Assembly: GCA_016707895.1 (NCBI GenBank)
Contig: JADJGV010000038.1
Coordinates: 1 to 64,000, forward strand
From: Myxococcales bacterium
Lineage (GTDB): Bacteria > Myxococcota_A > Polyangia > Haliangiales > Haliangiaceae
Length of the DNA stretch: 64,000 nucleotides
Direction: 5' to 3'
Each line of letters opens with the position of its first letter. The first letter of the stretch is position 1. The notes beneath the pieces are model-generated. The model made no database searches, had not been told where the DNA came from, and saw nothing but the letters and a program-made list of their open reading frames with translations. The position numbers and the translations under genes are program-made. Positions 62,569 to 64,000 of this stretch are shown piece after piece.

Positions 62569-64000
62569 CTACGCGTCGACGCCGCGGCGGGCGCGGTCGC
62601 GCGGGCGCCAGTCGTCGACCGGATCGCGCGGGTGCATCGGGCCGTCGAAGGTCAGGCGGTGGGCGGCGTCGAAGTCGGTCGCGCCCTGGGTGCGCACGAA
62701 GATCGTCTTGCGGTTGTAGGGCAGGAAGAACAACAGGAACGGGAAGAAGTTCTTCACCATCACCACGTCGGCCTTCATCAGCGGCAGGCCCACGTCGCGA
62801 TAGAACGACGGCCGCATCACCATCGCCGGGCCCTCGACTACGACCAGCCGCAGGTGCGCGATCGCCAGCACCGCGGTGCGCAGGAAGCCGGGCTGATCGA
62901 GCTTGCGCTCGAGCCGCGCGCGCACCGCCAGCGGCGGCCCCGAGGCCGGATCGAGGTGGCCGCCGACCTCCACGTCGACCTCGCTGCCCTCGGGCGCGTC
63001 CCACAGCGCGGCGATCGCCACCGGATCGCGCACCGCCGCGTAGGTGAGCAGCCCGCCGCCCTCGGCCAGCATCGCGCGCAACAGGTGGGTCGAGTCGCCG
63101 GGCGCGCCGGCGGTGACCACGTCGGAGGCGTCGGACATCATCACCACGCCGAGCTTGCGCCGCACCCGCGCGGCGCGCGCCGCGGCCAGCCCCTCCGACG
63201 CGGTCGCGAAGGTCGGCGGCATCGCGTGGCGTCGGGCCCAGCACATCTCGGCCAGCTCGTCGGCCAGGCGCTCGGCCGCGGCCGGCTCGCCGTAGGCCAA
63301 GGTCGCCCAGCCCAGCGCCGGATCGTCGTTCCACGGGTGGACCATGAACGTCGAGGCGCTGGCGACCTCGCCGCGCCGCTCGGCCCGCGCCATCCGCCGG
63401 AACACCGCGCGCATCGGCGCCAGGAAGTCGATGGTCTTGCCGCCGCCCAGCAGCATCGGCAGCGTGCGCCACGCCGCGGTCGGCCGCCGTCCGTCGAGCA
63501 TGCCCAAGAGCAGCTCGGCCGCGCGCCTGCCGACCCGGGCGTGATCGCGGTGCGGGTTGGTCTGGTAGGCGACGATCGCGTCGGCCGCCTCGACCCGCGC
63601 CCGGGTCAGGTTGGCGTGCAGGTCGTGGGTGCAGGTGAGCGGCGCGCCGCCGGCCGCGTCGCGCGCCCGCCGCAACAGCTCGGCCTCGGGGTCGCGCAGC
63701 CCTTCGACGCCCATCGCGCCGTGCAGCGCCAGCACGACGCCGTCGGGGCGCGCCGCGCGCAGGCCGTCGGTCAGGCGATCGGCCAGCGCCTCGAAGCACG
63801 CCCGCGACAGCTTGCCGCCCGACGAGGCCCACGCGGAGATGATCGGCACCGGCGTGGCGCCGCTGGCGCGCAGCGCCGCCACCGCGCCAGCCAGCTCGGC
63901 CTTCTTGAAGAAGCCCGGCACCTCGTTGGGCGTGCGGTCGACCGCGGCCAGGAGCGCGTCGCCGGTCAGGTAGTGGCTCTGCTCGAAGTCGGCCAGCTCG
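62569..64000 (-). CDS. M81-family (MlrC-like) metallopeptidase, 5' end beyond window
   Basis: An M81/MlrC-type protein, 477 codons within the window and open to its upstream end, so the N-terminus is missing. Conserved metal-binding blocks are THDLHANLT, YQTNPHRDH, and the MlrC motif here as DASDVVTAGAPGDST. MlrC degrades linearised microcystin; most relatives act on unknown small molecules or amide bonds. It is not coupled to the gene downstream. The upstream 79 bases of the minus strand keep the frame open (DFEQSHYLTGDALLAAV), which excludes a start inside the window being certain. Confidence 0.85.
   Translation of the reverse strand, partial: ELADFEQSHYLTGDALLAAVDRTPNEVPGFFKKAELAGAVAALRASGATPVPIISAWASSGGKLSRACFEALADRLTDGLRAARPDGVVLALHGAMGVEGLRDPEAELLRRARDAAGGAPLTCTHDLHANLTRARVEAADAIVAYQTNPHRDHARVGRRAAELLLGMLDGRRPTAAWRTLPMLLGGGKTIDFLAPMRAVFRRMARAERRGEVASASTFMVHPWNDDPALGWATLAYGEPAAAERLADELAEMCWARRHAMPPTFATASEGLAAARAARVRRKLGVVMMSDASDVVTAGAPGDSTHLLRAMLAEGGGLLTYAAVRDPVAIAALWDAPEGSEVDVEVGGHLDPASGPPLAVRARLERKLDQPGFLRTAVLAIAHLRLVVVEGPAMVMRPSFYRDVGLPLMKADVVMVKNFFPFLLFFLPYNRKTIFVRTQGATDFDAAHRLTFDGPMHPRDPVDDWRPRDRARRGVDA

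Overview
The window is very GC-rich throughout. Its protein content points to a Myxococcota-type delta-proteobacterium, probably in the Haliangiales/Kofleriaceae neighbourhood: many short lipoproteins with Asp/Ala tethers after the lipobox, a MYXO-CTERM-like tail, a large TPR-bearing Ser/Thr kinase, and DUF4266/DUF3570/DUF692 genes. This lineage is an inference from content, not from a marker tree. I see no rRNA, tRNA, CRISPR array or insertion sequence. No stretch longer than about 300 bases lacks a gene; the longest gap is 57848-58090.

Layout. (1) 1-2071: the end of a histidine kinase and an NtrC-type response regulator. (2) 2218-10207: a Cu/Ag resistance operon (cupredoxin lipoprotein, CusC, CusB, CusA, multicopper oxidase). 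(3) 11082-19475: a second metal-efflux locus. A DMT-family transporter with a His-rich tail is divergent from blaI-M56-czcC-czcB-czcA, with a BlaI-type dyad between them. (4) 19528-42248: mostly housekeeping and singletons, including gyrA, GST, acyltransferase, MDR reductase, glnA, an alpha-oxoamine synthase, trmO, TauE/LysR, UDPGP, an ABC-F ATPase, MFS and DUF255. (5) 42367-46268: a membrane Ser/Thr kinase and an alpha/beta hydrolase. (6) 46356-54582: a redox island, comprising a RegB/RegA two-component pair, a YtkA-like lipoprotein, DUF692 and DUF2063 (bufferin/methanobactin-type Cys-modifying enzyme and partner), a lipoprotein joining two CxGxNxCxG motifs to a CxxCH haem site, a DUF4266 lipoprotein, two more haem-motif proteins, a DUF3570 protein and a DUF2271 protein carrying an ApbE flavinylation motif. 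(7) 54648-64000: hflX, an alkaline-phosphatase-superfamily membrane protein, a 1300-residue secreted metzincin-like protease, a small Arg/Asp-rich secreted protein and a partial MlrC-type peptidase.

How the genes may work together. Regions 2 and 3 look like two separately controlled envelope metal-efflux systems, the second apparently sensed by an M56 protein with a His/Cys-rich loop. Region 6 is the best candidate for an undescribed system: a Cys-modifying enzyme pair, its likely substrate fused to a c-type haem module, further haem lipoproteins and a flavoprotein, all beside a redox two-component system.

A window-wide pattern also stands out. At least twelve genes have a TANNNT hexamer ending 5-9 bases before the start codon and usually no Shine-Dalgarno sequence, which suggests widespread leaderless transcription.
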